Below, in pieces: positions 1 to 5,478 of a stretch of 5,612 nt of DNA. Under the pieces are notes generated by a model, which saw only the letters and a program-made list of their open reading frames with translations, searched no databases and was not told where the DNA came from. Numbering within the stretch: position 1 is the stretch's first letter; each line of letters begins with the position of its first letter. The stretch covers positions 1 through 5,612 of the forward strand of contig DAOWDR010000146.1 of assembly GCA_030638935.1 (NCBI GenBank), in the 5' to 3' direction. Origin of the DNA: Desulfobacteraceae bacterium. Lineage in GTDB: Bacteria; Desulfobacterota; Desulfobacteria; Desulfobacterales; Desulfobacteraceae. A program made the position numbers and the translations under genes.

Positions 1-2
1 AA

Positions 3-626
3 GGGGTGATCCCTAAAATTAGGGAAAAACTGGATGATATTTTCTCCTCAAGGGATCTTGTGGTACAAAAGGTCTACTTAAACCAATTTGTTGAGGACAG
101 GCTTGAGAAAATAGCCCCCCTCTTTGCCCACCGGGATGTTGAAACCTCCCTGGGGCTCAAATCATCTGCCCCAATTCAAATGCCTTTGGATCCTCTGCGA
201 AAAATCATTGACGGACTGATTCGGAATGCAGTTGAAAACACCCCGGACGGAGGAAAAATCGGGATTGTGGTCCATGGCAAGGGAAAGGGTGTGGAATTCA
301 TTGTCCAGGACCAGGGCGTAGGATTAACACAGGAAGCACAAAAAAGAATATTTGAAGGTTTTTTTACCCCCCAGGCCACCCTGAATTATTCGTCTAAACG
401 GCCCTACGATTTTGGTGCCGGAGGAAAAGGTGCTGACCTGCTGCGGATGAAAATATTTTCCGAACGACATAATTTTAAAATCAAAATGACATCCAAAAGA
501 TGCCGGCGCCTGCCCAATGATGCTGATATCTGCCCCGGCAGTATTCAAACATGCATGGGAAAAATAGGCCCCAGGTGTGACGGCAACACCACGGTCTCAG
601 TTTTATTTCCGTTTTTTGGATCATGA
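3..626 (+). CDS. Sensor histidine kinase, C-terminal ATPase domain (5' partial)
   Basis: This is the C-terminal part of a histidine kinase; the frame is open to the left edge. The GTG at position 6 is probably internal, because no spaced ribosome site precedes it and the protein begins inside the linker that normally follows the phospho-acceptor helices. Counting from that GTG, an N box lies near residues 70-82 (NAVENTPDGG). The G1 box DQGVG is at 102-106, an F-box-like RIFEGFF at 114-120 and a G2 box GAGGKG at 137-142, so ATP binding looks intact. Between the next strand (about 160-164) and the last strand (GNTTVSVLFP, 193-202) is an insert of about 28 residues with four cysteines (166, 176, 183, 191), absent from standard HATPase_c domains. 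From memory, similar kinases occur in Desulfobacterales. The N-terminal sensor and phospho-acceptor domains lie outside the window, so the signal is unknown. A separate heme-sensor gene follows about 105 bases downstream. Confidence 0.88.
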   Translation, partial: GVIPKIREKLDDIFSSRDLVVQKVYLNQFVEDRLEKIAPLFAHRDVETSLGLKSSAPIQMPLDPLRKIIDGLIRNAVENTPDGGKIGIVVHGKGKGVEFIVQDQGVGLTQEAQKRIFEGFFTPQATLNYSSKRPYDFGAGGKGADLLRMKIFSERHNFKIKMTSKRCRRLPNDADICPGSIQTCMGKIGPRCDGNTTVSVLFPFFGS

Positions 627-650
627 ATTAGTTCAATAAAAACTCTTTTC

Positions 651-679
651 TTGACCTGGTCCTGAAAAAAAAGCAGAAT
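651..679 (+). promoter_or_regulatory. Candidate sigma-70 promoter for the heme sensor gene
   Basis: TTGACC (651-656) matches five of six bases of the -35 consensus. After exactly 17 bases, CAGAAT (674-679) matches four of six of the -10 consensus. This would give a leader of about 45 bases before the TTG start at 732. The spacing is ideal and the element lies in the only non-coding gap between the two signalling genes, but no transcript evidence is available. Confidence 0.4.
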
Positions 680-720
680 ACACCCATACCCGTTAATAAT
701 TTGATTATTTCCAATTCACC

Positions 721-724
721 AGGA
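721..724 (+). promoter_or_regulatory. Ribosome binding site deciding the TTG start at 732
   Basis: AGGA sits seven bases before TTG at 732. An in-frame TGA at 702-704 and no in-frame ATG or GTG in between make TTG the only reasonable start. An out-of-frame ATG at 727 opens a frame of about 22 codons that overlaps the true start; it sits only two bases after the AGGA and is unlikely to be used efficiently. Confidence 0.55.
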
Positions 725-731
725 AAATGCC

Positions 732-1790
732 TTGGAAAAAGATGACAAAACCACAAAAAGTTACAAACCCATCCGATTATGGGCCTATGCCATAGGAATC
801 ATTTGTATTTGGACTCTGTTCATTGTTGTTTCCTGGGTATGGCTGACCCAGGTCATCCGTTCCGGAACCATTGAAACAGCCAGGATTGAAGCAAGAACAG
901 CCTTTCGAAGCGATGTGATTTACAGACGCTGGAATGCAAGCCATGGAGGGGTCTATGCCCCGGTAACCTTAGAAACACCCCCCAACGCCTACCTTGCCAC
1001 ACGGCATCGGGAAATCCAGACCCCGGACGGCATCACCCTTACGAAAATCAATCCGGCATACATGACCCGGCAGGCCCATGAAATAGCCGCCAAAACCCAT
1101 GGGCACAAAGGCCATATTACCAGCTTAAACCCCATCCGCGCCCGGAATGCCCCTGATCCCTGGGAAACCCACGCACTAATACTATTTGAAAAAGGAGAAA
1201 CAGAAGTCAGCTCCCTGGAAATAATAAACAAAATAAACCATTTGCGCCTCATGCGTCCCTTGATCACTGAAAAAGGGTGCCTGGCCTGCCACGCAGATCA
1301 GGGATACAAAATAGGAGATATCAGGGGCGGTATCAGCATTTCCATTCCCATGGCCCCCCATGTGACCATTGAAAAAGCAAATATCATTACCCTGAGCCTC
1401 ATATACGTATTTCTCTGGATAATAGGGGTTTCAGGCACGCTTTTGGGCATGTTTTTTCTGAACCGCCAAATCCAAAGACGCCATCATGTCGAAGAGCAAC
1501 TGCTGCAACATCAAAAAATGGAGGGGGTGATGGAAATGGCAGGGGCTGTCTGCCATGAGCTGAACCAACCCCTGCAAATGATCCTGGGCAATTCGGAAAT
1601 CATGTTACTGGACCTTGAACCAGACCATCCTCTTTCAGAACGGATCAGGCGCATCCAGGAACAGGTGAAACGGATGTCCAGGACAACCCGGAATCTGATC
1701 AAAATTACCCGCTATGAAACCAAACAATTTCCCCAGGGAACGGTTATTGATATTGATATGGCATCCAAAATTGGCAAGCCTCCCAAATAA
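732..1790 (+). CDS. Membrane c-heme (DUF3365/Tll0287-like) sensor with HisKA domain but no ATPase domain
   Basis: This 352-residue inner-membrane signalling protein probably senses redox state or a heme ligand in the periplasm. A short cytoplasmic N-terminus precedes membrane helix 1 (about 16-38). A periplasmic DUF3365-type domain follows, with the family-like stretch YRRWNASHGGVYAPV (64-78), NPAYMTRQ (107-114) and one covalent heme motif CLACH (183-187). Membrane helix 2 spans about 217-243, followed by a charged coiled-coil linker (244-265) and a HisKA domain whose H box AGAVCHELNQPLQ puts the phospho-acceptor at His275. The HisKA helix pair ends near 333 and the protein stops at 352. There are no N, G1 or G2 boxes, and only 31 bases separate the stop from an opposing gene, so a simple frameshifted ATPase domain is excluded. 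It may be phosphorylated in trans or act as a scaffold or decoy. Similar ATPase-less CHELNQP proteins seem to exist in Desulfobacterales (recollection, not searched). TTG start, supported by AGGA at 721. Confidence 0.85.
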   Translation: MEKDDKTTKSYKPIRLWAYAIGIICIWTLFIVVSWVWLTQVIRSGTIETARIEARTAFRSDVIYRRWNASHGGVYAPVTLETPPNAYLATRHREIQTPDGITLTKINPAYMTRQAHEIAAKTHGHKGHITSLNPIRARNAPDPWETHALILFEKGETEVSSLEIINKINHLRLMRPLITEKGCLACHADQGYKIGDIRGGISISIPMAPHVTIEKANIITLSLIYVFLWIIGVSGTLLGMFFLNRQIQRRHHVEEQLLQHQKMEGVMEMAGAVCHELNQPLQMILGNSEIMLLDLEPDHPLSERIRRIQEQVKRMSRTTRNLIKITRYETKQFPQGTVIDIDMASKIGKPPK

Positions 1791-1821
1791 ATACCAGGTA
1801 CCCAACATAACTCAGATCCAA

Positions 1822-2373
1822 TTAAATTTTTTGTTCATACTCCATAAAGCAGGGAATACAGAGATCTTTCCCTTCAAATCTTCTTATCCTGGACTCCATG
1901 ACCTTTTCCCTGCATTCCTGGCAGGTGATGCTTTGTAAGATCCTTGCCGGTCTCACCGGCGGTATGGCAATGGATTTCACCTCAAATAGATCATTGATAT
2001 CCGCCGCCATGATGTGAAAAATTCTGGCCTCCCTCCCGGTCACCCCTGTCGGGTCCGGCAGGTCCTTGATGGCATCATCCAGAAAAACAGCACGAAATCC
2101 CTGGTCTGCTTCCCTGTCAAAAAAAGTAAATCCGGCTTTCCCAAAATCTTTGTGAACCAGATTTCCCTTGCCAAAGGTACATCCGGTCAAAAACTGAATA
2201 CCGTCCACGGCACACATATCGGTTTCCACCACACAGACAATGGATGATGTGGTAATATTGAGTTTTTGAATGGCAAGCTCGGCTGTCCTGATGCCAATGG
2301 CAAGCCCGGGGCATGAATGCCCATGGAATGAAATGGTTTTTTCAATTAATTGTTTTTCCAGCTGACACCTCAT
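1822..2373 (-). CDS. FmdE-family protein with C-terminal treble-clef zinc finger
   Basis: This 183-residue soluble protein belongs to the FmdE family (PF02663), named after a gene in the molybdenum formylmethanofuran dehydrogenase operon of methanogens. The biochemical role of the family is not settled. The N-terminal domain carries the hallmark HGHSCPGLAIG (17-27), followed by ETDMCAVDGIQ (50-60) and TGCTFGKGNL (63-72). These conserved His and Cys residues (17, 19, 21, 54, 65) are the likely metal or active site. The C-terminus has CQEC (151-154) and CIPC (172-175), fitting the auxiliary zinc finger known from solved family members. Length is normal. The ATG start has a strong AAAAGGAG six bases upstream (2380-2387 on the complementary strand). 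The gene is divergent from a DUF2889 gene and convergent with the heme sensor, 31 bases away. No formylmethanofuran dehydrogenase subunit is in view, so a role in that pathway is not supported here; metal-cofactor or molybdoenzyme handling is only a guess. Confidence 0.92.
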   Translation of the reverse strand: MRCQLEKQLIEKTISFHGHSCPGLAIGIRTAELAIQKLNITTSSIVCVVETDMCAVDGIQFLTGCTFGKGNLVHKDFGKAGFTFFDREADQGFRAVFLDDAIKDLPDPTGVTGREARIFHIMAADINDLFEVKSIAIPPVRPARILQSITCQECREKVMESRIRRFEGKDLCIPCFMEYEQKI

Positions 2374-2399
2374 TATTGACTCCTTTTGTATAAAAGTGG

Positions 2400-2428
2400 A
2401 AGGTAAAGAGTTATGACGTCCGGGTCAA
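2400..2428 (-). promoter_or_regulatory. Weak candidate promoter for the FmdE-family gene
   Basis: Read on the minus strand, TTGACC (2423-2428) is followed after 17 bases by TACCTT (2400-2405). The -35 element is good (five of six) and the -10 element poor (three of six). The start point would fall about 20 bases before the FmdE start codon. The 127-base divergent region must hold promoters for both genes; for the plus-strand gene I see only a weak TTGATT (2439-2444) with TAGGTT 17 bases on. Confidence 0.22.
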
Positions 2429-2500
2429 GGAAAAAGATTTGATTTAAGCCAAAAAATGAAATAGGTTGCCAAACCAGAACTGCAAAAAAAGGAGATCCCT

Positions 2501-3082
2501 ATGCTTAAGGACATTATAAAAGAACGCTCTAAAATCCACACACGGGATATCAGCATGGCCACCTATCCCCACACAGACTCCCAGGTACTGGTTCATGGCG
2601 AATTAAAGGACCAGCGGTATGTTCCCATATTTGATGTCACAGGCAAGGTAAAGGCCCCGGGAATAATCCATCACATGTCTGCCACCCTGTTAATAGACCC
2701 GGATCCGTTGACAATTATCCAGGCCGAGGCCCAGATGCTGACCGTTCCCCTGGCAGAATGCCGGGTCACCCTTGATAGGATTGCCCTGCTTTCCGGGGTT
2801 GAAATCAAATCAGGATTTTCAAGTCAAATCCGGGGGATCATGGGCGGAAACAGGGGGTGTACCCACCTTTGCGGCCTTGTTGTGGCCATGGGCCAGGAAA
2901 TAGTCCATGGATGGCTGACCCAAAAAAGATCAAAAAAATCACCCATACCCGCCTCCCTGGACGATGTAAAAGAAAAAAATTATCTCATTGATTCATGCCG
3001 AATCTGGAAAAAAGACGGACCGAAAATGAAAGAGATGCTCCAGGCCATTGAAAAAAAAAGAAAACTCACTGAATCGTTGTAA
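2501..3082 (+). CDS. DUF2889-family protein, function unknown
   Basis: This 193-residue protein matches my recollection of DUF2889: an N-terminal IHTRDISMATYP (12-23), a central SATLLIDPDPLTIIQAEAQM-type strand-helix unit (60-79), the signature GGNRGCTHLCGL (115-126) and a C-terminal IDSCRIWKKDGP (163-174). No signal peptide or membrane helix is visible, so it is probably cytoplasmic. Conserved-looking Cys87, Cys120, Cys124 and Cys166, with His13 and His122, could form a metal or catalytic site, but no function is established for the family. The start is secure: AAAGGAG at 2488-2494 with six bases to the ATG. Its 3' end overlaps the convergent ATL gene by 17 bases, and it is divergent from the FmdE-family gene with 127 bases between the start codons, so shared control is possible but unproven. 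Confidence 0.82.
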   Translation: MLKDIIKERSKIHTRDISMATYPHTDSQVLVHGELKDQRYVPIFDVTGKVKAPGIIHHMSATLLIDPDPLTIIQAEAQMLTVPLAECRVTLDRIALLSGVEIKSGFSSQIRGIMGGNRGCTHLCGLVVAMGQEIVHGWLTQKRSKKSPIPASLDDVKEKNYLIDSCRIWKKDGPKMKEMLQAIEKKRKLTESL

Positions 3083-3416
3083 TCAGGTCATCAGGCCCCA
3101 TAATATCGGGGGGCTGCCACAGACAAATGTTTAAATCAATGGTATGGGCAGGTGAAAAGCAGACCCCCTCGGATTCAAGCAATGCCCTTTGAAGTTCATA
3201 TCCCCGGCCCCGGGGCAGGGAAATTTTTCCCATGGAATGAACCGCCCTGTGCCAGGGCAGGTCATGCTTGCCTGACATACTGTGGAGTATCCGGGAAACC
3301 TGCCGGGCCCCCCTCGAATTTCCGGCCAGGGCAGCCACCCTCCCATAGGAAAGAACCTTTCCTTCAGGAATTGATTTAATCACCTGCAACACATTTTGGG
3401 TAAAAGGCAAGAGCAT
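3066..3416 (-). CDS. Alkyltransferase-like protein (ATL), MGMT fold with Trp in place of the catalytic Cys
   Basis: This 116-residue protein has the DNA-binding domain of O6-alkylguanine-DNA alkyltransferases. The usual PCHR active site reads PWHR (54-57), confirmed on the minus strand as CCC TGG CAC AGG. Tryptophan at the cysteine position is the mark of ATL proteins, which bind O6-alkylguanine without repairing it and hand the lesion to nucleotide excision repair. Other family features are present: IPEGKVLSYGRVA (16-28) with the nucleotide-flipping Tyr24, RGARQV (35-40) with Arg38 as the likely arginine finger, and the GKISLPRGRG loop (63-72) before LQRALLESEGV. The C-terminal tail after about residue 100 is longer than I expect for the family and runs into the end of the convergent DUF2889 gene. 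The ATG start lacks a clear ribosome site; a stop codon lies eight codons upstream with no better start between, so the start is forced. Expression is probably low. Confidence 0.93.
   Translation of the reverse strand: MLLPFTQNVLQVIKSIPEGKVLSYGRVAALAGNSRGARQVSRILHSMSGKHDLPWHRAVHSMGKISLPRGRGYELQRALLESEGVCFSPAHTIDLNICLWQPPDIMGPDDLITTIQ
3092..3116. other. Imperfect inverted repeat beside the convergent gene ends
   Basis: CAGGCCCC (3092-3099) can pair with the GGGG and CTG of 3108-3116. That gives a 3-bp plus 4-bp stem with one G-G mismatch and a loop of about eight or nine bases. It lies ten bases after the DUF2889 stop, inside the 3' coding end of the ATL gene. No T-run follows on either strand, so it is not a normal intrinsic terminator; it may stabilise or slow transcripts, or simply reflect coding sequence. 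Confidence 0.2.
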
Positions 3417-3636
3417 GGAATGAAAAATGACACAATTTTATTTTTTTTTCAATTCCCTAATGCAAAACCCGCTTCTCCATGCAGAGACGGTGAATTGCTG
3501 AAGCCACAATATAGTTGTAGGCCCCATGCCCCTATGAATCGGACTTGATTAAAAAAGCTAAATTTATTAATAGAGGCCATCCATTAATGGGGAAGACACA
3601 AGAACTCCAGGGATACAGAGGAAAAAACAAACAACC
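3417..3636. promoter_or_regulatory. Divergent intergenic region between ATL and DMT transporter genes
   Basis: No coding frame of note is seen in these 220 bases, which must hold the start signals for both flanking genes. For the ATL gene, minus-strand TTGCAT (3460-3465) and TAAAAT (3435-3440) are 19 bases apart, which is too wide to be convincing; a nine-base T run lies between them. For the transporter, TTGATT (3545-3550) and TAATAG (3568-3573) are 17 bases apart but weak. A perfect 10-base palindrome, CCATTAATGG, sits at 3581-3590. Its core ATTAATGG is a near-copy of ATTAATAG at 3566-3573, a spacing of 17 bases that could suit a dimeric regulator on one helix face. No regulator gene is adjacent. 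Confidence 0.35.
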
Positions 3637-4533
3637 TTGAAACAGACAATTGAAATAAAACAATTTTTACCCATGGCAGCTATCCTCACAGCCGTGCTGC
3701 TATGGGGCAGTTCCTTTTCCGCCATGCGTATCGTATTAAAAGACCTGGACCCCATGGCGGCCATATTCCTGAGACTTCTACTCGCCAGCCTCTGCATTTT
3801 GCCCTTTGCAGGCAAACTCATACCCCGTAACTTTCAGAGAGGAGATTGGAAAATTTTAAGCGCCATGGTGCTGTTCCAGCCATGCCTCTATTTTATGTTT
3901 GAATCCCGGGCATTGATATATACAACCTCTTCCCAGGCAGGTATCATTTCCGCCTGCCTGCCCTTGATGGTGGCAGTGGCAGCCTGGGCTTTTCTGTCCG
4001 AAGCCATAAAAATCAAAACCATTGTAGGCCTTGTGCTGTCCATCTCAGGTGTGATCCTGTTAACGCTTTTCCAGGACCAGGGCGTGACTGCCCCCAACCC
4101 GATCCTGGGCAATCTGCTGGAGTTGGCAGCCATGGTCAGTGCCTGCGGATATATGATCCTGGTCAAACAGCTCAGTTTCAGATACAACACCTGGACTCTG
4201 ACCGGCATGCAGGTGACCGGAGGAACTCTGTTTTTTCTGCCCGGCATCCAGCCCCTTTTAACAGCCGACCCTGCCATTTGGAACCCAAAATTAATACTGC
4301 TGCTCCTTTTTTTAGGCCCCTGCGTCTCATTGGGCGCTTTTGGTCTCTATAATTACGGCATAAGAACAATTTCAGTATTCCGGGCATCTATCTGCATCAA
4401 CCTGATTCCTGTAATTGCAATCATCCTAGGATGGGTGTTCCTGGGTGAAACCCTGAATCTTAAACAGGGTATCGCCGCCGGCATTATTCTCTTTGGGGTG
4501 GTATTGAGTAACCATAAAAGCCATAATTCATAA
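3637..4533 (+). CDS. DMT-superfamily (EamA) transporter, ten membrane helices
   Basis: This 298-residue inner-membrane protein belongs to the drug/metabolite transporter superfamily, whose members usually export amino acids, metabolites or toxic compounds by secondary transport. Ten hydrophobic segments are visible at about 11-30, 38-58, 71-91, 98-120, 127-145, 155-176, 187-206, 218-239, 247-268 and 274-291. They form two EamA repeats (about 16-145 and 157-291). Family signs include LLWGSSFSAMRI (21-32) after the first helix starts, and the matching repeat ends AFLSE (118-122) and VFLGE (267-271). The substrate cannot be told from sequence. The start is uncertain: TTG at 3637 has only an AGAGG about 15 bases upstream, and an ATG at 3673 (residue 13) has no ribosome site. 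The TTG start keeps a plausible cytoplasmic N-terminus and is preferred. It appears to be a single-gene unit: it is divergent from ATL, with 123 bases before the nitroreductase and no hairpin terminator seen there. Confidence 0.9.
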   Translation: MKQTIEIKQFLPMAAILTAVLLWGSSFSAMRIVLKDLDPMAAIFLRLLLASLCILPFAGKLIPRNFQRGDWKILSAMVLFQPCLYFMFESRALIYTTSSQAGIISACLPLMVAVAAWAFLSEAIKIKTIVGLVLSISGVILLTLFQDQGVTAPNPILGNLLELAAMVSACGYMILVKQLSFRYNTWTLTGMQVTGGTLFFLPGIQPLLTADPAIWNPKLILLLLFLGPCVSLGAFGLYNYGIRTISVFRASICINLIPVIAIILGWVFLGETLNLKQGIAAGIILFGVVLSNHKSHNS

Positions 4534-4582
4534 AGCCTTTTTTCATTTTTGACATTGGATTTTTTGAAAGAGGCGTGGTAAT

Positions 4583-4660
4583 TTGACTGATTTTATATTT
4601 GATTTCAGAGCTGATAACAAAAAATTGGCCTTTAACAGTTTAGAAAAGGTGTTGGCATGA
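4583..4660 (+). CDS. Possible 25-residue peptide upstream of, and overlapping, the nitroreductase gene
   Basis: A TTG codon at 4583 opens a frame of 25 residues (LTDFIFDFRADNKK, then LAFNSLEKVLA) that stops with TGA at 4658-4660. That TGA overlaps the nitroreductase ATG at 4657 as ATGA. AAAGAGG at 4567-4573, nine bases upstream, is a fair ribosome site. The in-frame TGA at 4565-4567 limits how far the frame can extend upstream. The stop-start overlap resembles translational coupling, and the predicted peptide is mixed charged and hydrophobic, with a possible C-terminal amphipathic helix. I recognise no family. It could be a leader or coupling peptide, the remnant of a lost upstream gene, or chance. 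Confidence 0.28.
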   Translation: MTDFIFDFRADNKKLAFNSLEKVLA

Positions 4661-5478
4661 GTTTATTTAAGATAGATACTGAAAAATGTGACCAAGATGG
4701 AATTTGCACCATTGAATGCCCTGCTCATATTATTAAAATGACAAAAGAGGGTCCGGTTCCAGGGGAAGGTGCTGAAGAATTTTGTATAGGTTGCGGTCAT
4801 TGTGTGGCAATTTGTCCCAAAGGGGCTTTTAGTCTGGATTTTATGCCTGCCGACCAGTGCATGCCCATTAAAAAAGATCTCATGCTTGACGCTGATCATA
4901 CAGAACATTTTTTAAGATCCCGCAGGTCCATAAGAAGGTACAAGGATAAGCCAGTGCCAAGGGAACTTTTTGAAAAGGCTTTGTCAATTTCATGCTGCGC
5001 CCCCACGGGCAGTAACCGGCAAACCGTAAAATGGCTCGTCATAGACAAAAGAGCTGATGTTCAGAAAATCGGTGCCCATGTGATCGATTGGATGAGGTAT
5101 GTTGAAAAAAACCATCCACAAATTGCCCAGACCCTGAATATGGAAACCCTGATTTCCCAATGGGATCAGGGGACAGACCGGATTTGCAGGAATGCTCCCC
5201 AGCTGGTATTTGCCTATGCATCGGATGAGTTTGGCAGTGGGGCTGCAGATTGTCATACAGCCCTTGCCTATCTGGAACTTGCATTGCCGGGTTTTGGTCT
5301 TGGAAGTTGCTGGGCAGGATATGTCAACTATGCAGCAGGCCAATGGCCAAATCTTGCAGAATATCTGAAAATACCTGAAAAGCACAGTTGCCATGGGGCA
5401 GTCATGGTGGGTATTCCAAAATTCAAGTATTACAGGGCACCCAAGAGGAATGCCCCTGATATTTTGTATCATGTTTGA
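4657..5478 (+). CDS. Ferredoxin-nitroreductase fusion protein
   Basis: This 273-residue cytoplasmic flavoprotein has an N-terminal two-cluster ferredoxin domain (about 1-62) fused to a nitroreductase domain (about 82-273). The second cysteine motif is standard, CIGCGHCVAICP (43-54). The first reads C11-x2-D14-x2-C17-x3-C21-P, so Asp replaces one cysteine; this site may hold a [3Fe-4S] or Asp-ligated [4Fe-4S] cluster. FMN-binding signs are SRRSIRRY (88-95), APTGSNRQ (115-122) and GLGSCWAGY (214-222). The protein probably moves electrons from a low-potential donor to FMN to reduce an unknown substrate; nitro compounds are only the family name. The length is typical for these fusions. The start is supported by AAAGGT at 4645-4650, six bases before ATG. 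The gene overlaps the following patatin-like gene by eight bases, so the two are almost surely co-transcribed. In the 123-base upstream gap a TTGACA lies at 4549-4554, but no matching -10 was found. Confidence 0.93.
   Translation: MSLFKIDTEKCDQDGICTIECPAHIIKMTKEGPVPGEGAEEFCIGCGHCVAICPKGAFSLDFMPADQCMPIKKDLMLDADHTEHFLRSRRSIRRYKDKPVPRELFEKALSISCCAPTGSNRQTVKWLVIDKRADVQKIGAHVIDWMRYVEKNHPQIAQTLNMETLISQWDQGTDRICRNAPQLVFAYASDEFGSGAADCHTALAYLELALPGFGLGSCWAGYVNYAAGQWPNLAEYLKIPEKHSCHGAVMVGIPKFKYYRAPKRNAPDILYHV

Noticed and set aside
1791..1821. Possible bidirectional terminator between the heme sensor and FmdE genes
   Set aside because: The 31 bases contain only a six-base GGTACC palindrome and no stem with a T run.
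1714..1938. Plus-strand open frame overlapping the end of the heme sensor, considered as a missing ATPase domain or extra gene
   Set aside because: The translation shows no N, G1 or G2 box and no family resemblance; it overlaps two well-supported genes in other frames and is a shadow.
2322..3424. CATGGAATGAA occurring three times (near 2324, 3232 and 3414)
   Set aside because: Two copies are inside unrelated coding sequence and one spans a start codon; spacing is irregular and CCATGG-rich codon use explains them, so no repeat family is claimed.
3888..4277. Minus-strand 129-codon open frame inside the DMT transporter gene
   Set aside because: It lies entirely opposite a well-supported ten-helix transporter and its translation resembles no known family; it is an antisense shadow.
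4511..4560. Possible terminator after the DMT transporter gene (AAAGCC copies followed by a T run)
   Set aside because: The two AAAGCC copies (4516-4522 and 4532-4537) are direct, not inverted, so no stem can form.
4549..4599. Promoter for the nitroreductase built from TTGACA (4549) or TTGACT (4583) with TATATT (4594)
   Set aside because: Spacings are 39 and 5 bases, far from the 16-18 needed, and no sigma-54 GG-N10-GC pattern fits either.
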